Made by a program: the position numbers and the translations under genes. This document shows positions 37,765-51,306 of a DNA stretch of 64,000 nucleotides, piece by piece. Origin of the DNA: Platynereis dumerilii (Eukaryota > Annelida > Polychaeta > Phyllodocida > Nereididae); assembly GCA_026936325.1 (NCBI GenBank), contig JAPTHN010000109.1:62001-126000 (forward strand), read 5' to 3'. Every line of letters starts with the position of its first letter. The stretch's first letter is position 1. The notes under the pieces were generated by a model, which made no database searches, was not told where the DNA came from, and saw only the letters and a list, made by a program, of their open reading frames with translations.

Positions 37765-39142
37765 GACAACCCTGTTTTATAGCTTTGACTAGGTGAACCC
37801 TTCTCACCTCTTCTCGCCTTCTTTCTGCCTCAGGTCATTTGTCTTTTTACTTACTTTTTTCGCTCTTTTGGCAATGATCTACACATTATTGTATTGAGTT
37901 GGGAAGAGAGGTAAATTTGAAATGGTGGTGTCAATAATGACTTGCACATGGGAAAAATGTGGGTATGTTCAGGGTAAAAAAAAACTGATCAATCAATATT
38001 TTTTGACAGCATTTGGCAGCATATCATTTCCTTACGGATGATACCAATTGACCAAGCCTGTTATGGACAAGCTTGTAAATGGTACAGGTGTTTAGCGATT
38101 TCAATATCGAACAGAAACCATTCAATTTTAGTCTAATGTGAAATAATTATGTCATCTGTTTGCCAGTGTTTAGTCAATAACCAATCTGAGGATAATATTA
38201 TGCTATTTTCACGAGTGCATTTCACTAAGCAACTTAGGAATGTACAGGTACACTGCAGTTGCAGAAAGCCACAATCATATTGTTTCCGCCCTGTATTCTC
38301 ACAGGATAGCCTTTTTTCTACCTTCGAGCATCCACCAATGTATATATATTTTTGAATGTCTAAAAATAAATTGTTGCTGTACAGACTATTATTTGCGATC
38401 GCAACAATTGGTGACATTGTTAATGTCTGATGTATGTTTCAGACTACCTCTACAGCTCAGGGCGATTTGTTGATATGTTGAATCTTTTTTGTGGCAGTGA
38501 CAATTTAGTTCTACAAACAGAACATTTCTTTTTCGGCCATTGTTGTTACAATACTGAATCGCACTGTTTCCTATGTCTTTCTTCAAACTAAAAAAAAAAA
38601 AGAGGACAAAAAAAGAAAAAAATCACCGGCTATATACAGAGTCATTTAAATGCCAAACATTTTGTAAAAGTTCTTTCCATTTTCCCACTCAAATGATTGA
38701 GTACCACTCTCAAAGAAATAACTTTGGATACAAATGAAAAATAGAGGTCCTATTGGTGACACAGGTCTGCCAGACAATAATGTAGACAGCTTTTAAGTTC
38801 AAGCAAGGTCATTGTGACCTATTGGATGACCCACCATCCTCCCACTTACCATTTCCCTCTTGAGAGAGGTCTCAAAATTTGCATTTCAAATTTTGTCAAA
38901 TACCTAATTCATTTGATTACTGGCAATTTGTGCAAATGTGAAGTTTACACTGGTTCAAAGTCACTTTTTGAAGTACTGGGTTGCAAGTCCTACTGATAAA
39001 TTGTACACTAAAGGGAGAGGTACTTACACTCCTACAGTCTCATTGTTATTAGTGGTATGTTATATAATGTGCACCATATTGGTCATGAGGCGGACATCCA
39101 GTACTACTGTAGTCGTTCCTGGTTGGTGGCAGGATGTTTTCT
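37765..39142 (+). other. Intron sequence, nothing recognised
   Basis: AT-rich host intron with an A-rich tract at about 38588-38625. No exon, RNA gene or named repeat was recognised. Confidence 0.5.
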
Positions 39143-39157
39143 TCACACCGATGACAG

Positions 39158-39426
39158 GGTAAGTGCGCTTGTCAACTGGTTTTGAGGGCGTGGGTTCAAA
39201 TCTCGCCCGGGAACTCGCTTTAGTCCGAGCCCATGGGACATTAAATGGAGGCGGGTTGTATCCAGTATTCTATGCTGGGGCAACCGAAAGACCCTGGGCA
39301 TCCCTGAATTGATAAGGTATGTGCCAGACTCACAGTATTCTCAACTCATCATCATACGGCGGTTGCCTGCCTCGATATAGCTCACTAAGGTGCTGTAGAG
39401 GCGTAAAACACAAACAAACAAACAAA
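39158..39426 (+). mobile_element. SINE family A, copy 1, with 15-bp target duplication
   Basis: This tRNA-derived SINE contains the B box GGGTTCAAATCTC. Its body is shared with 51006-51306 (TTTAGTCCGAGCCCATGGGA, GGAGGCGGGTTGTATCC, CATCATCATACGGCG) and its tail is AAACAAACAAACAAA. It is flanked by TCACACCGATGACAG at 39143-39157 and 39427-39441, an exact 15-bp target duplication from LINE-type insertion. The A box is lost, so the copy is slightly 5'-truncated. Confidence 0.93.
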
Positions 39427-39449
39427 TCACACCGATGACAGACTCTTAG

Positions 39450-39540
39450 GTGTATCATAATGGGAAAACGCTCCTGCCTCCTATTCGGGGATGCCAGACC
39501 AAGATTCGAACCCTGCTCCTGGAATTATTGCACTGCAAAG
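39450..39540 (+). mobile_element. tRNA-like SINE head next to SINE A
   Basis: An A-box-like TAATGGGAAAACGCTCC is followed about 40 bp later by a B-box-like GATTCGAACCC. Two polymerase III-type boxes at this spacing suggest another SINE or tRNA-derived fragment, into whose 5' flank SINE A inserted. No tRNA cloverleaf was recognisable. Confidence 0.4.
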
Positions 39541-42500
39541 ACTATAAGTTCCTTGGACTTAGAACCTCTTTAGTGACCTCATTGAGCAAATATGGTAAGG
39601 TCACCAACACTGCTCGCAAAAGAGATATTTTTCCATTCCTGGCACTCTATGCCATGAGGCACGGTTATAGTTATGCAGGGTGGCATACCAATATTTCACA
39701 GGAGAAATTTACTATATTTCTAACTTGGGACGACTGACCTGTCCAGAGTCAGACCTATAAAATCTGCTAAGGTGGTCTTTTCAAGATTGGGTGACAGGCA
39801 CCTGACTGGCGGGGGTCTAACTGGACCTCACTGGGACACATTCCATGTGGGTTTATTGACCATGGCCCTCCCCTGCTCCCCTCCCCTCTGCCCATAATAA
39901 TTCAACAGACTGCTGGTGGTAATTAATTCCCATTAAATCACCCTCTGTTTGACTTTATGGCCAAATTCTCTATTCTGCAACACAACACCAGGGTCTGACC
40001 TCAATACTCAGAAATGGAGCCTTTTCAAGATTTCCTTTCAGAAGGTCCACATGCAAAGTGGAAGGACTCTATCAGGACCTTTGAAATGGCCAGCTATATA
40101 CTATAATTCCAAGTGGCTTCACTGGACAGACTTTGTAACCCATTAAGCTATTCATTGTGTGCAACTTAGTGTCATGTATATGAATTTTACTGGTCCTTTG
40201 AAGTATTCACCAAATTGCTTGGATCAATCGAAATGAATGAAATTATGATTAAAGTGATAGTTTACTGTTTATTTTAATCAAGGTGTAGCGACATTTGCCT
40301 GAATTCAGGTATTCTGTGAATTCATATTTGGGATGCCGTCTGTAGCTGAGATGAGAAGACTGGGAATCTGGCACGTGCTATATATATTCAGAGATGAGTC
40401 TGACTGTTTGCAAGTTTGAGCAGAGACCGGTAGAATTGTATACTAGCAGCTAGCTGTATGACATTTATAGTAAACGACCAGTTGGAAATATTTTGCAATC
40501 GTTCAGTTTTATAACTTTTACATTTCGTGTGAAGACAAATAAATCCATGTTCATTGCCAAAGTCAGCTCACCTGACTATACCCATTGTCAAAGAAATCTT
40601 TAGGTTGTTATTAGATGAAATGGGATCTTGACAGATCCAGACATTGTGGGTTCACCTGTTCAATTACTTTGTTGTTACTATGAAATGTCTTAGTGTGCCT
40701 CCTTATATGCTGAGGGGCAGTGTAGGTAATTACTTTTATCAACAATGAAGCATTTACTGGGTAAGTTAGTATTAAGTGATATCATCATGTTTATAAGGAA
40801 GAAATTCAAGAAATAAAACCGACAAGTAGACTTAGTGATGTCAAAGGTTTTTTTTAATCATGAAGGTTTTTTCTTTCTTTTTTGTAACCTGCACTTGAGA
40901 GGCTAATACATGTGTGCTGGGATTACGTATTATGTTGCAACCTGAGTTGAGGGTAAGGCATAAATTGTGGGGCATCTCAACAGCATCTGACAGTGAAATA
41001 TTACCACTGGTACCCTCCTTGGCCGTAACACATGCTTCTTCATACTACCACATGTGTCTGATTAAACTAGGGTTTGCAAGTGCAAGTATATTTGTAAAGT
41101 ATAAACAAAGAAGGGCAAATTTATTAAAGTCTGAAAAAGACAGTTGGTTTTTATCCAGCTGTATTCAATCTCTAGGAAGTATCTGCAGACAGACCAACAG
41201 TCAATTGTGTTATATTTGCACTCATATTAGGACAACAATGATGATTCTTATGGATCATCAGTTGGTAGAGAAAAAATATTGTGATAGATAGATTTTTTTT
41301 AATCGCTTTGAGAGGAAATGGGTCTTTATCTTGTTTTTAAACTATATTCAAAGCGACTATCGATCATACGTTCAATACTCCAACTGATGACCGATTTTGG
41401 AAAATCAACGGATTGCCACCACAAGGTTGCATAAGACTGATAGACTCTAGATGCAGATTTTAAAATAATGATCCTCATTGTTATCATGAGCCAAATGCAA
41501 ACCAGTATTTCCTTTACTGTTTACTTGAGATGGTACTGGAAGTTCCCAGTCATAATCTTCTACAGAAACCAACAGGAGAACATATGGCTTGGTAAAGTGA
41601 AATCCTTATACATCATGCAAGTAATGTAATTGTTTCAGTGTGTGCAGGCCCACAATTGTTCTTGTATATTTCTAACATATTTCTGATGCTAAAACCATGA
41701 TGATGTTGTCAAATGTCTGTATTAAGAAATGGAGAAGAAAGGAGAACCACTAAATTCTGCCTTCATTCTAGATCAATATTGCAACTACTAAAAAAAGCCC
41801 ATGATACATGTCTTTGTACCCTGTTTTCTTAAGAATGTTAGAATGTATGCTTTTCATAACCATTTGGATTGTAGTGATACATATAATCTGGCCATCTGGA
41901 TAAAACTGGTGTGTCAACCTGTGACTGTAACCATTTACTCAGTCTTGTAAAACAGGGTGACAGCCAAAGCATGATTATCATATCCAGTCTGTCAAAGGCA
42001 GATAGAATGTGTCAAAATATTGCTAACCAATGGAATTTATCAATACTTGATGATATGACTTTGTTAATAACTCTGGACAGAGCTAAAGAAATCCAATATT
42101 GCGGAATGCAAAGTGTGGTAGTTGCATGTGTCCAGTGGCATTTTTATTGAGTATCAAATATTTTACTTCTGTTCCTTCTTATTACTCTGATTGATCTGGT
42201 CTGTTCAGTATTTCTCCACTTCTTCCTTCTCGGTTTGTTACTTCGTTCACTCGAACAGTTTGCCTGTTTCTCATGGAGAAAAACAAACTAACTTAGAGGT
42301 CGATAGTTTATATCATGACTTGTGGATAAGCGTATAACTCCTATATCATCCTGTGAATACCTGGATCATAGTGGATAGGATAGATGTGTAGGTTTAGTGC
42401 ATCCAGAACATAGCATTGGGCAAGGGATGTTTACTTAGCAAGTACCAGAGTGCTTTGCAGATGCAGTATACCTTTGCATTTCATTTGCGGTTACCTTTAA

Positions 42501-45500
42501 CCTTGGTTTATAACTAGACATTTTCCTTTGCATCACCTCTGCAGTTAACCAGGGCCCTGGGTAGTTCTGGATGGGCAGAGAATGAAGTGTCTGTTAGTTT
42601 GTTGGGTGTGTGCATTTCTTCCATGATGTATCTGTGTCTTGCTTGGGATAACTCTAGGTTGGTGCATGGGATACATCTTGTCTAATGAGCAAAATACATG
42701 ATTTAAATTGAATTGAATTGTCTGTGATTTGCCTCTCAAGTTTGCACATTGAGCCTCACTACTCTGTTCTCTAGTAGTTGATTTTTCTTACAAATGCATC
42801 GTACATTGAGTCAGTAGTGGACTTCAGTGGTTTGTTGCAAAGTGGCTATACTGTTCACCATCCACAAAAATGTTGCTAACACCAATCTTAGCCTCTTACT
42901 GGTACATCCACTTCCAGAAGAACACGGATACAGTGTATTAGGTTGAGGCTCAATCTGTTCACCTCCTTATCCTCAGGCTCTTAGACATGTTCATTACTTA
43001 CTAATGAACCACTTTGAAGAACCATTTCAAGGATCAAAATAGGTGGAAGTAAACAAACTCAAGTTTGATGGCTATCCATGATGTTCTTGGACTTTGAAAA
43101 TACCTGCCATCTAACATAGAGTTGCCACTGGGGATTGGGGAACTAAAACTTATTCTGTATACGTCAGGAATATTTCATCTTCTCTGAAACCTTTATTTGA
43201 TTATATCTGAAATGGAACTTCCCATGACCTAATTTATCAAATTAGCCTTTCCTGCATAATGAATATCCGTTTAAAAACATGCAAAACCCTAAACTTGATC
43301 CCTCTGTGGTGTTGTAACCATATACACCTCAGATTGGACTTGAATTCAGCAAAGCAAACTTGTTGGGATTGTAAACAGTGCTTAATACCAATGTAGTATT
43401 CATAGGGAATTCATAGTAAATTTCACACAAAGGATTACAATGGCTTAGATTTTGTTGAACCATTTTGCAGCATGGCAACTCCATAGTTGCCCTGGGGCTA
43501 TGCACATATGGCCAGTGACCTGTAGCCCAACAAACTGGCCTGCAGCAACCCCCCTATTAATCAATGGCCTCTTATGCATGATGTTGCACAATGAGACCAT
43601 TAATTTGACCATCAGCCTCCAGGCCCATTAATTTGTGTCATTCACGAGTATAATCATTATGAACTTAAAGTTGTGTGCCAGTTGGTGAAGTACCCTTATT
43701 TTCAAGTGGCAATCTATGCACCAACACTCATGTTCCATGAAAGCAAAGTGAATAGATTTTTGTTTTATGTGCTTGATACACCAAATTTCTGGTCGAAAAA
43801 GTGGTATAAAGTGGTTTGCAGAAGTTATTTTACACAGGATTATCTTCATAATGTTGTTAAGGATGAGTGACAATACATGCACAATTGTACATACAATCAT
43901 ACATTCTCAAAACCATAAATTTCAACTTTTACCAAAAATATTGTCCATGCTGGATGTCGTACCGCCAAGTGCCAAAGTTCTCGCAATATGAACAATATTG
44001 TATAATATGTATATTATCTTCATTTACCATTCATGTTTACCAGGTTGAATAAGAAGAAATTGTAGGAATCCTCATTTCAACATAGTCAGGCTACTGCAGT
44101 CTTTCTTCTGAAACCTTCGAAAATGTGTGGACAATGGCCTATACCGTTCTCCATACTGCACAATACCTTGTTCCTCTCAAACACAATTTATCTTAACTTG
44201 GATCCAAATTGTCAGCATTATCAGCATGGAGTGGAGTATCTTGACTTGGTCAGTCAGGTGTTGCCTACATCATTGGAGAAGACTGTCAGTGCCAGTTGCT
44301 GTGTGTCAGTGACCTTGGTGAAGATGCCAATGACTTGTGTTGAGGTGCACAAAACAAAAATTGGATCCGTCCATCGGTCGAAGAGTCAATGAACTTTTGC
44401 ATAACAAAATAAATTGTGAATGACATATGTCCACTCTGATTTGTTTGTTTTGATGAGTAAATTGGAAGTTATTTCACAGACTGACCACAAGCAGTTAAGC
44501 TTGAAGTCGAGAATAACCAAGTCATTGCACATATCATGTTACATAATAATACGTACAGTGTAAATTAAGTCGATTCCTCTTTACGCACTTTGTAAATCAC
44601 TGAGAGATGATTCTTGTAATAGTAGTTCGATCCCTGTGAGATTTTTCGAGTCGAAATAGTCCTCACAGAAAATGCTCGTAAACATTTTGTCTTTGGCAAT
44701 TTTTTTTGTAACATGGACCTTTGGTAAATTTGGAGTGTAGGTTATCATTTATCCTGATGAGGAAAGTCATCAAGGAAAGTCCCATGCTGCACTTCACTAC
44801 AACTTTTAAGGTTGTTTTTAGGTCAACTGGACATTTTAAAAATTAGTTCCTGAAGTAACTTTTTCTCTGGTCTTAATCTCAACAGTTCGTATGTATTTTT
44901 AAATTCATGATGTATGCCATTGTATGGTATATATGACTTGTAAATTTCTCTTTATGTGCATTAATATTTTTACATGTATTTATACTGTCTGAGACTATGC
45001 AAAGTCATTGCTCCTGCAGTAATGCTCACTAAGTAAGGATATTTGAACCGTTGGCTAATCTGCTGTAGTAAATCGGCAGGTAAATACTGAGTAGCACTGA
45101 CCGGTATACATTAAACAATGACCTTGTGAGCATTGCCGAGCAAGTATGTAAAGAAAATATACAAAAGGATGAAGTGACTGACCTCGGCTGACCGGCCGAT
45201 CATTTCTTCTTCGGATGAGGAAGATCCGCTGATCAGCTTTCGGCCACTGTCATTGTAGAATCACTTGTGAAGTGCCTGAGGTTCATGTTTCTGTGGTAAA
45301 CGCTGGGTTGATCTGCTTTCGGGTTGTTCTGTATAGAGCAACAGCTACTTAGTGTTAATGACCTTCAGTGATCTACAGTGATCTTCAGTGATTTTAAATG
45401 TACAATTTGATATCCTGCAAAGAGTTTACTTGAGCTCAATTCACTGAATTCAGCTCCCATGAGCCATTCAGCTCCTTTGTGCTCCCTCTTCTCCTGAGAG

Positions 45501-46163
45501 TGGCTTGTGGAATAGCCTTTCAGCCAGTCTAACATTACAAATAGCCAGTGTACTCTCCCAAATACATTTCAATGGCTGTCAATGTGGATACATGTAAAAG
45601 TCCATAAGATGCTATTGAATTTCCTAAGAATTACCTTAGAATTACCTCAAAATTGCTTTGAAAAGGCAAATAAAAGCACAATAAACCACTGAAAAGAGGA
45701 AATTATAGTATCAAATTCAGTAGCTGTTGTGTAGTAAGGTATTAGTTGTGCTAGTGATTTTGCACATTAAAATGTATACTTTTGAAAGTTACTTCAGGCC
45801 AGGCTGCAATAAAGCAGTATTTTAAAATTATAAATTGTTATCTTGGAGTATATTCCTCAAACAAACTAAAGTCCTCAACGTATTGTCAAACCTTCTGTTT
45901 TCAAATAAATAATGGTCATGCTTGTTTGGATGTTTTCAGTATTATTATTTTTTTAAATCTATAGTACTTTTATTATGCGTTTTCATTTACTTTTTCTAAC
46001 CTTTGCAGTATCCCAAAAGTGTCTTAGTATCTCAAAAATGTCTTAGCTTGTAAACATGTTTTCACCTGCAATACATACAATATAGTCTATACTATGTTAT
46101 GTGGGAGTTTTTCAGATGTTCACATATTGCCAATTGCTACTATTGTTGTTTTTCTCTCTTCAG
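39541..46163 (+). other. Intron of SBSPON-like gene, right part
   Basis: About 6.6 kb with no further exon or well-defined mobile element recognised. Open frames near 40914-41291 (125 codons) and 43628-43900 lack recognisable motifs. The region could still hold old repeats that cannot be identified by eye. Confidence 0.55.
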
Positions 46164-46290
46164 AGACTGGAAAGATCATCCCAGCAATGTATGGAACTTG
46201 GAGAAAGGACAAGAAATACAGTCCTTATGCTGATATCAGGAGGAATCTCTTTTTCCATTACAGCTCCAACCAGATAGTCACACGACCTCC
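46164..46290 (+). CDS. SBSPON-like gene, exon following the TSP1 exon
   Basis: This 127-nt exon follows the acceptor TTTTTCTCTCTTCAG and precedes a strong GTAAGT donor. It enters in phase 1, matching the donor of the TSP1 exon 14 kb upstream: the split codon G|AG gives Glu, joining ...HHELQ to E-TGKIIP. It encodes IIPAMYGTWRKDKKYSP, then DIRRNLFFHYSS, and leaves in phase 2 after ...RPP. A charged IIP...DIRRNL...HY segment after the single TSP1 repeat is what I recall of invertebrate SBSPON/RPE-spondin-like proteins, where a cysteine-containing C-terminal domain follows. That last domain was not found downstream in this window. Family assignment is from memory and fairly likely. Exon status rests on splice sites and phase agreement. 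Confidence 0.85.
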
Positions 46291-46570
46291 GTAAGTCTGT
46301 TCAACTCATTTACTATTACTAGCACAACTTACATACTGTTACAGGGTTATGTGATTCTCCCAAACATACACAATTGGTTGAATTGAGTTCTGTGTAGGTT
46401 TTACTGGGTGTGGTGTGAGAAACTCTTGCCATGGCTTCTGTTGGATCTCCCTGGAGTGAATACCCTGGATTGGTAGTAGTAGGGAAGGACACTGAAGCAA
46501 ATGAGAAATATGATCTATTATGTTGACTGAAATCATTATGTTACATAATAAGGGAGTATCATCAGCCAGA

Positions 46571-46750
46571 TCAGCCTAGTTGGTTGTGCATTGGTTGCGC
46601 TACCAACCACTGTGTTCCGGTTTCGATTCTGGCCCAGGTCGGGTCACCCGGACTTGTTTGACAGCATTTTCAATCCTACTTCGCCTCATTGCTGTGTTCT
46701 CTCCTTGTCCTAATGGGCATACCAAGTGCATAAATACAAGAAGATATAAT
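46571..46750 (+). mobile_element. SINE family B, copy 3 (best promoter)
   Basis: This has the clearest polymerase III promoter of the family: an A-box-like TAGTTGGTTGTGCATTGG, and a B box GGTTTCGATTCTGG about 40 bp later. The family body follows (GGGTCACCCGGAC, TTTCAATCCT, GTCCTAATGGGC, ATACCAAGTGCATAAATACA). It lies about 280 bp downstream of the second host exon, probably in the next intron. Confidence 0.8.
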
Positions 46751-48829
46751 AAATGTTTCCTGTTTCTGATGTTCATGCTTTGGACTTCCAAAATGTATTG
46801 GTTTCTTACACCTAAAGTTACACACAGTTCTTCTTGAAGATTGCAACCATGTTCGATCTTGCACGTATTACAGTTTGTCGAAATAGTAGCTGTTTGTTTG
46901 ATTTCGACATACAATTGTTAGGCCTACATATACAAGACATGTACTACATTGCGACATTACTGAATGTATCTCAATGCCATATTGAGTTATCCCCACTTTC
47001 TGTGTTGTGTGTCCACTTATCAAATTCACTGAAGTCTGATAATTCAATTTTTCCTTTTGTCATTTGTACACATTCAACGTTTGAAGCTGTCCAAGATGTC
47101 AAGAATATGTGACAAAGATGTGACAAACAACTGAAAATTCAATTCATCCAATGGTACAATGTGTGACAAACAAGAGCTCTGCACCACTGACACCTTTCAG
47201 TGTTCAGTCAGATTGACAACACGTTTCTGCCTTTGGTTTCTGCTCTCACTCCCTTGAGGTTTCTCACATGCTATGGCAGATGGTCCCATGCTGTCCTTTA
47301 AACATGTCTTTGTTTCTTCTTACTTTGTTCTGTAACTATTTTTTGAAAACTAAAAACAAAAGCTAAACAACTTTTCACTATGGTTTTGCAATTGCTTTTT
47401 ATGTGTTTTGAAAAGTGTGGGATAAACTTTGAAGGCTGAGGAGTGAAGAGATGATTGTTTCAAGGACCTCATTCGGTGTTTAATTGTGCTTTGTAGCAAA
47501 CACAGTACTAATATTGTAGTCGTGTTCTATTTTGTCATTGTTAGTGAGCTGCCTGACTCGGGTAATCCATCCAATGTCTTTTGAAGCGATCAGATGCGCC
47601 TAAATCCAACATATGATTTACGGTGTGAACATGCATCTTTAAGGTAGTAATGTGTTTGTATGGAATCAGTGACAATCACCCAAGCTCAAGTGACAATTTG
47701 TGATTGGAATTTCATGTCTGATTAGCCTGATTCACTGAATTACTGTACATATTAACATTTTATTATTAAGACTCCAGCCATTTCCAGACAACCACTAGAA
47801 TTTCAAGTCGTCCAACCTCACTTGAAAACAACCTTGAAAAGCAACATTTAAAAATGAGATTTTGGTTTCAAATCAAGAGCTGTTGGCCACAGATATATGG
47901 GGAAATCATGGCAAGGAAATGGGAAAAGGAAGTGATCAGTATACAAACCATTACCACCGTGTTGACCCTTTTACGAACAATGCCAGAACATAGTGGACAG
48001 GAAGTTGAGGAAAGAAGGTGATAACAAATTTGGCCCCACAGACTGACGTGAGAGCGAATCGAAGGTCATTTGTGTGTATATCGCTATTTATTTACAATTT
48101 AATTATGCAAAAAGTGAAGTGTCATGCCATACATAGGCCCATACGCACACTCGAGTACAAGTTATGACATACATGTATGGTCGACCTAACAAATTATTTT
48201 TTAAGCCTGGCTGGATCGATCCGTTGAGGAAGGTCCTTAATCATCCTACATATCAGCAATCTTTATATAAATTATACTGAGTACGAGGTTGAATAATGTC
48301 TGTATTCACTTTGGCTGCTTTTGACAAGTTGTGTGTAGACATAAATCAACCACACAGAATGGAGAAGGGTTATTATTTTCTGATAGTTCACTGTTTGCCT
48401 AATTGTGCAAGTTGCTGTCTTACACCATGCACCTTCTCACAACTCATACATCCCATGGGCTGTTGTGTACCTCCTGTCAGTTTATGCAGACAATATATAT
48501 TTTGCAAAAGAAAAGGCCCTCACCTTCTGCAGAATGTTCCCACATGCTCACCCAGAATTGCTTAAGCTGCACTTGTGCCTTGGATGTGAACATGGCTTTT
48601 TGGCTGGTATGCTTCATTAACCTAATCTATGACGTCATGAGGATCAACTGCACATGACGTCAGAGAGGTTCACTTCAGGTTGTGTAGTAAAAGCAATACA
48701 AGGGTTTGTGGTTCTAAACGATTCAATAGAAGAAAAAAATGATTGCAGTTCTGATGGTCAGATTTTGAAAATGGTGACTGGCTGACCAAAACCCATAGTT
48801 TAAAGACAAGTGATCAAACTTACCTTCTA
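46751..48829 (+). other. Noncoding stretch, no further exon found
   Basis: Probably intron of the SBSPON-like gene. I looked for a cysteine-rich C-terminal exon in acceptor phase 2 and saw none. Open frames near 48296-48657 overlap in three frames and lack conserved motifs. Confidence 0.5.
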
Positions 48830-49440
48830 ACATTTATGTAAGTTTATAGTCCCCCAATTGAACCAACTCAGCGAGACTTAACAATACAATTGAAAGTATA
48901 TCAACTGAATAATTGAACAGTAGATTTAAATGTACTTAAAAGAGTCTGTGTCTCAGATTTTTATAAAATCGAGAAATCGATTGGATTTAAATGTAACTTT
49001 AAAGAGTCTTTGTCTCAAATTATTAAATAAAACATATAAAAAGTGTTGAAATCAATTCAACTTAAGAGTCTATAAAATCGAGAAATCGATAACATTTAAT
49101 TCAAGTCACTTAAAAGCAAGTTTAAAATAGTGAGTCTTCAATTTTGTTTTAAATGCAGCATAATTGCTGCAGTGTCTAATATCCTCTGGGAGCTCATTCC
49201 AAGTTGAATGTATGTCATGTAGTACAATGTATGTCTTTTTTGCTTTGGTTGGGCATATTCCTTAAGCTGCATTGAATTGCTAGAAACTGGTTCCATGCCA
49301 TTACTCAAAATGCTGTAAGACAATGATAATGTGTTTGGCCTTGCCAATTCCCTTTCATATACCAGATTCTTATGCTCTGAAAAGGCATGTTTCTGATTCT
49401 CAATGATGATAGGCTCATTTTTGAGGAAGACAAATCATTG
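48830..49440 (-). mobile_element. 3' end of a CR1/L2-group LINE, decayed
   Basis: On the minus strand, 49240 down to 49106 reads HSTWNELPEDIRHCSN, then FKTKLKTHYFKLAF and a TGA stop. This is the characteristic C-terminal tail of CR1/L2/Jockey-type LINE reverse transcriptases (WN-LP...I---S---FK--LK). At least one stop codon interrupts the frame upstream, before ICPTKAKKTY, so the copy is dead. The downstream noncoding part repeats TCGATTTCTCGATTTTATA and GACTCTTTAA-type words, as LINE 3' regions often do. The exact subfamily is not determined. Confidence 0.8.
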
Positions 49441-50990
49441 CATTGATGGTGCAAATAATTACTAAGCCTTTTCCTTCAATTTTGCTGAGGCCATGTATGT
49501 TATATCTAGGATTCTAGGCCTACAGTGGATGTTGGGGTTTGAGAGATGTTGTTTTATCCCAGAGAGTGAAACCCATCAATTGCATTTTGCTTTGGCTGCC
49601 ACTAGTTGCTCTTGCCAGACCTCCCCAAACCCAAAAAACTCCACGGGAGGCACAACTCGTTATTTCCTCAGCTCCTTTCCAATTTCTTTGGAATTTCTGG
49701 CAATTTGCTTTCCTTGAGTGATCCACTGCAAATAGAAAGCTGATACACTCGGTGACCTTCGCAGAGAAAAACTGCAAGAAAAACTTGGATCTCCTTAAGG
49801 TTTACGATCATCGAAGAAAAAGTAGGTAAAGAAATGAAAATGTTGAAAGAGTCAGGTTGTTTGCATGACCTTCAAAATATTATTTTTAAAAAGGTTTGAC
49901 TCTTTAACTGTTGAAGTTCTGATGCCAGTGGCTTAGTGCATTTCAAACTATTGAAATTGAGACAGATTTTTAAAATTCTGTGTGGTAGAGAAAAAAACTT
50001 TCTTGCATGATCTTAAGAGTTGTTGACAATGGCTTAGTGCATAATCAGGCTTGTTGAAACAAAGTTTTGAAAATGAAAATTATTAATATGGTCTTGAAAG
50101 ACATTGACAGTTTTGTTATTGGCTTTAGAGTGTATCCAATACTTTATGCTAGGATGATGGAAAGTCAATAGTACAATATACAATGTGATGACTGACAAGC
50201 ACTGTGAACTTGGGACATGTATGTGATTGGAAGTCACAAAGGTTATCACTACCAAAATCAAAGTGCTGCTTCGAACTGAGTGATAATTGATACTCTCAAA
50301 AACAAAATGTTTGCATAATGGATATGATCCTGAGATTTCTTCCTGTCTATCTAATGCTCCTAGCCTTTTCATAATGGATTTGCAAATGGCTTTTTGAGAT
50401 GTGGAGCTTTTCAATCATTGCAGGAAATGCTGTTTGTGTGCCTGTCCAATGTTTGCCTGCCCAGTGTTATGGGCAAATTGCTCAGCTGTTTTAGCTGTAG
50501 GTGGTCCAGATGTAACTCAGAAAAAATCCCTTGTTTAACCTAGACACTGTAGACTCCAGACAATCTGAAGGACCCTAAGACTATAAGTTGTGCTTCAGGT
50601 ATCGATTAAACTGCTTCATTGTATTGTCTTTCAAAGATTTATTGAATATGTCTAATGATCTTTTATAGATTAAAGTATGTGGAAATTTGTATATTGGTTG
50701 CCACATGCTCGGAGTACTTCATACAACTTTATTGTGCTTCCATGTTGCTGTGAGATTTATGTCTTGAGACAGGTACTGATCTGGAGACCTTTGCCATACC
50801 CAACCAAGGCATTGGCTATAACAATGTCTACATAAAGAAGATTACTATTCATTGAAAAATCGAATGCTGCCACTGCATCTGAAAGAAATTAATCCTGCCA
50901 CCTCCATTCCTTCTCAGCTCTTCTACCTTCATTGCATAGCAACCCTTAGAGAAGAACTAACTATTACTCTCCCATCCTTGAATCCTAGTA
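49441..50990. other. Noncoding stretch, nothing recognised
   Basis: Possibly includes more of the decayed LINE on its left side. A minus-strand open frame of 126 codons near 50034-50414 shows no motif and is probably fortuitous. Confidence 0.5.
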
Positions 50991-51005
50991 CCCAAGAATC
51001 CAGAG

Positions 51006-51306
51006 TTCCTCCGTGGCCTAATGGTTAAGAGTGCTTGTTTGCACAACCACTGGCTCTGAGGGCTTGGGTTCGAATCCCACCCCGGAACTCAATTTAGTCC
51101 GAGCCCATGGGACATTAAATGGAGGCGGGTTGTATCCAGTGTTCTATGCTGGGGCAACTGAAAGACCCTGGGCATCCCTGAATTAATAGGGTATGTACCA
51201 GACTCACAGTCTTCTCATCTCATCATCATACGGCGTTCGCCTGCCTCGATATAGCCCACTAAGGTACTGCAGAGGCGTAAAACACAAACAAACAAACAAA
51301 ACAAAA
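51006..51306 (+). mobile_element. SINE family A, copy 2, full length
   Basis: This 301-bp tRNA-derived SINE has an A box within TGGCCTAATGGTTAAGAG and a B box GGGTTCGAATCCC. The body is the same as 39158-39426, with an AAACAAACAAACAAAAC tail. Its target duplication is CCCAAGAATCCAGAG (50991-51005) and CCCAAGATTCTAGAG (51307-51321), 13 of 15 matching. This points to an older insertion than copy 1. Confidence 0.93.

Noticed and set aside
40914-41291. 125-codon plus-strand frame in the host intron
   Set aside because: It has no recognisable domain, no splice-site support and no phase agreement with the flanking exons.
50034-50414. 126-codon minus-strand frame
   Set aside because: It is in AT-rich sequence, has no motif and looks fortuitous.
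51006-51306. tRNA gene suggested by A and B boxes
   Set aside because: The body, CAAA tail and target duplications show a SINE, and no cloverleaf acceptor stem is formed.
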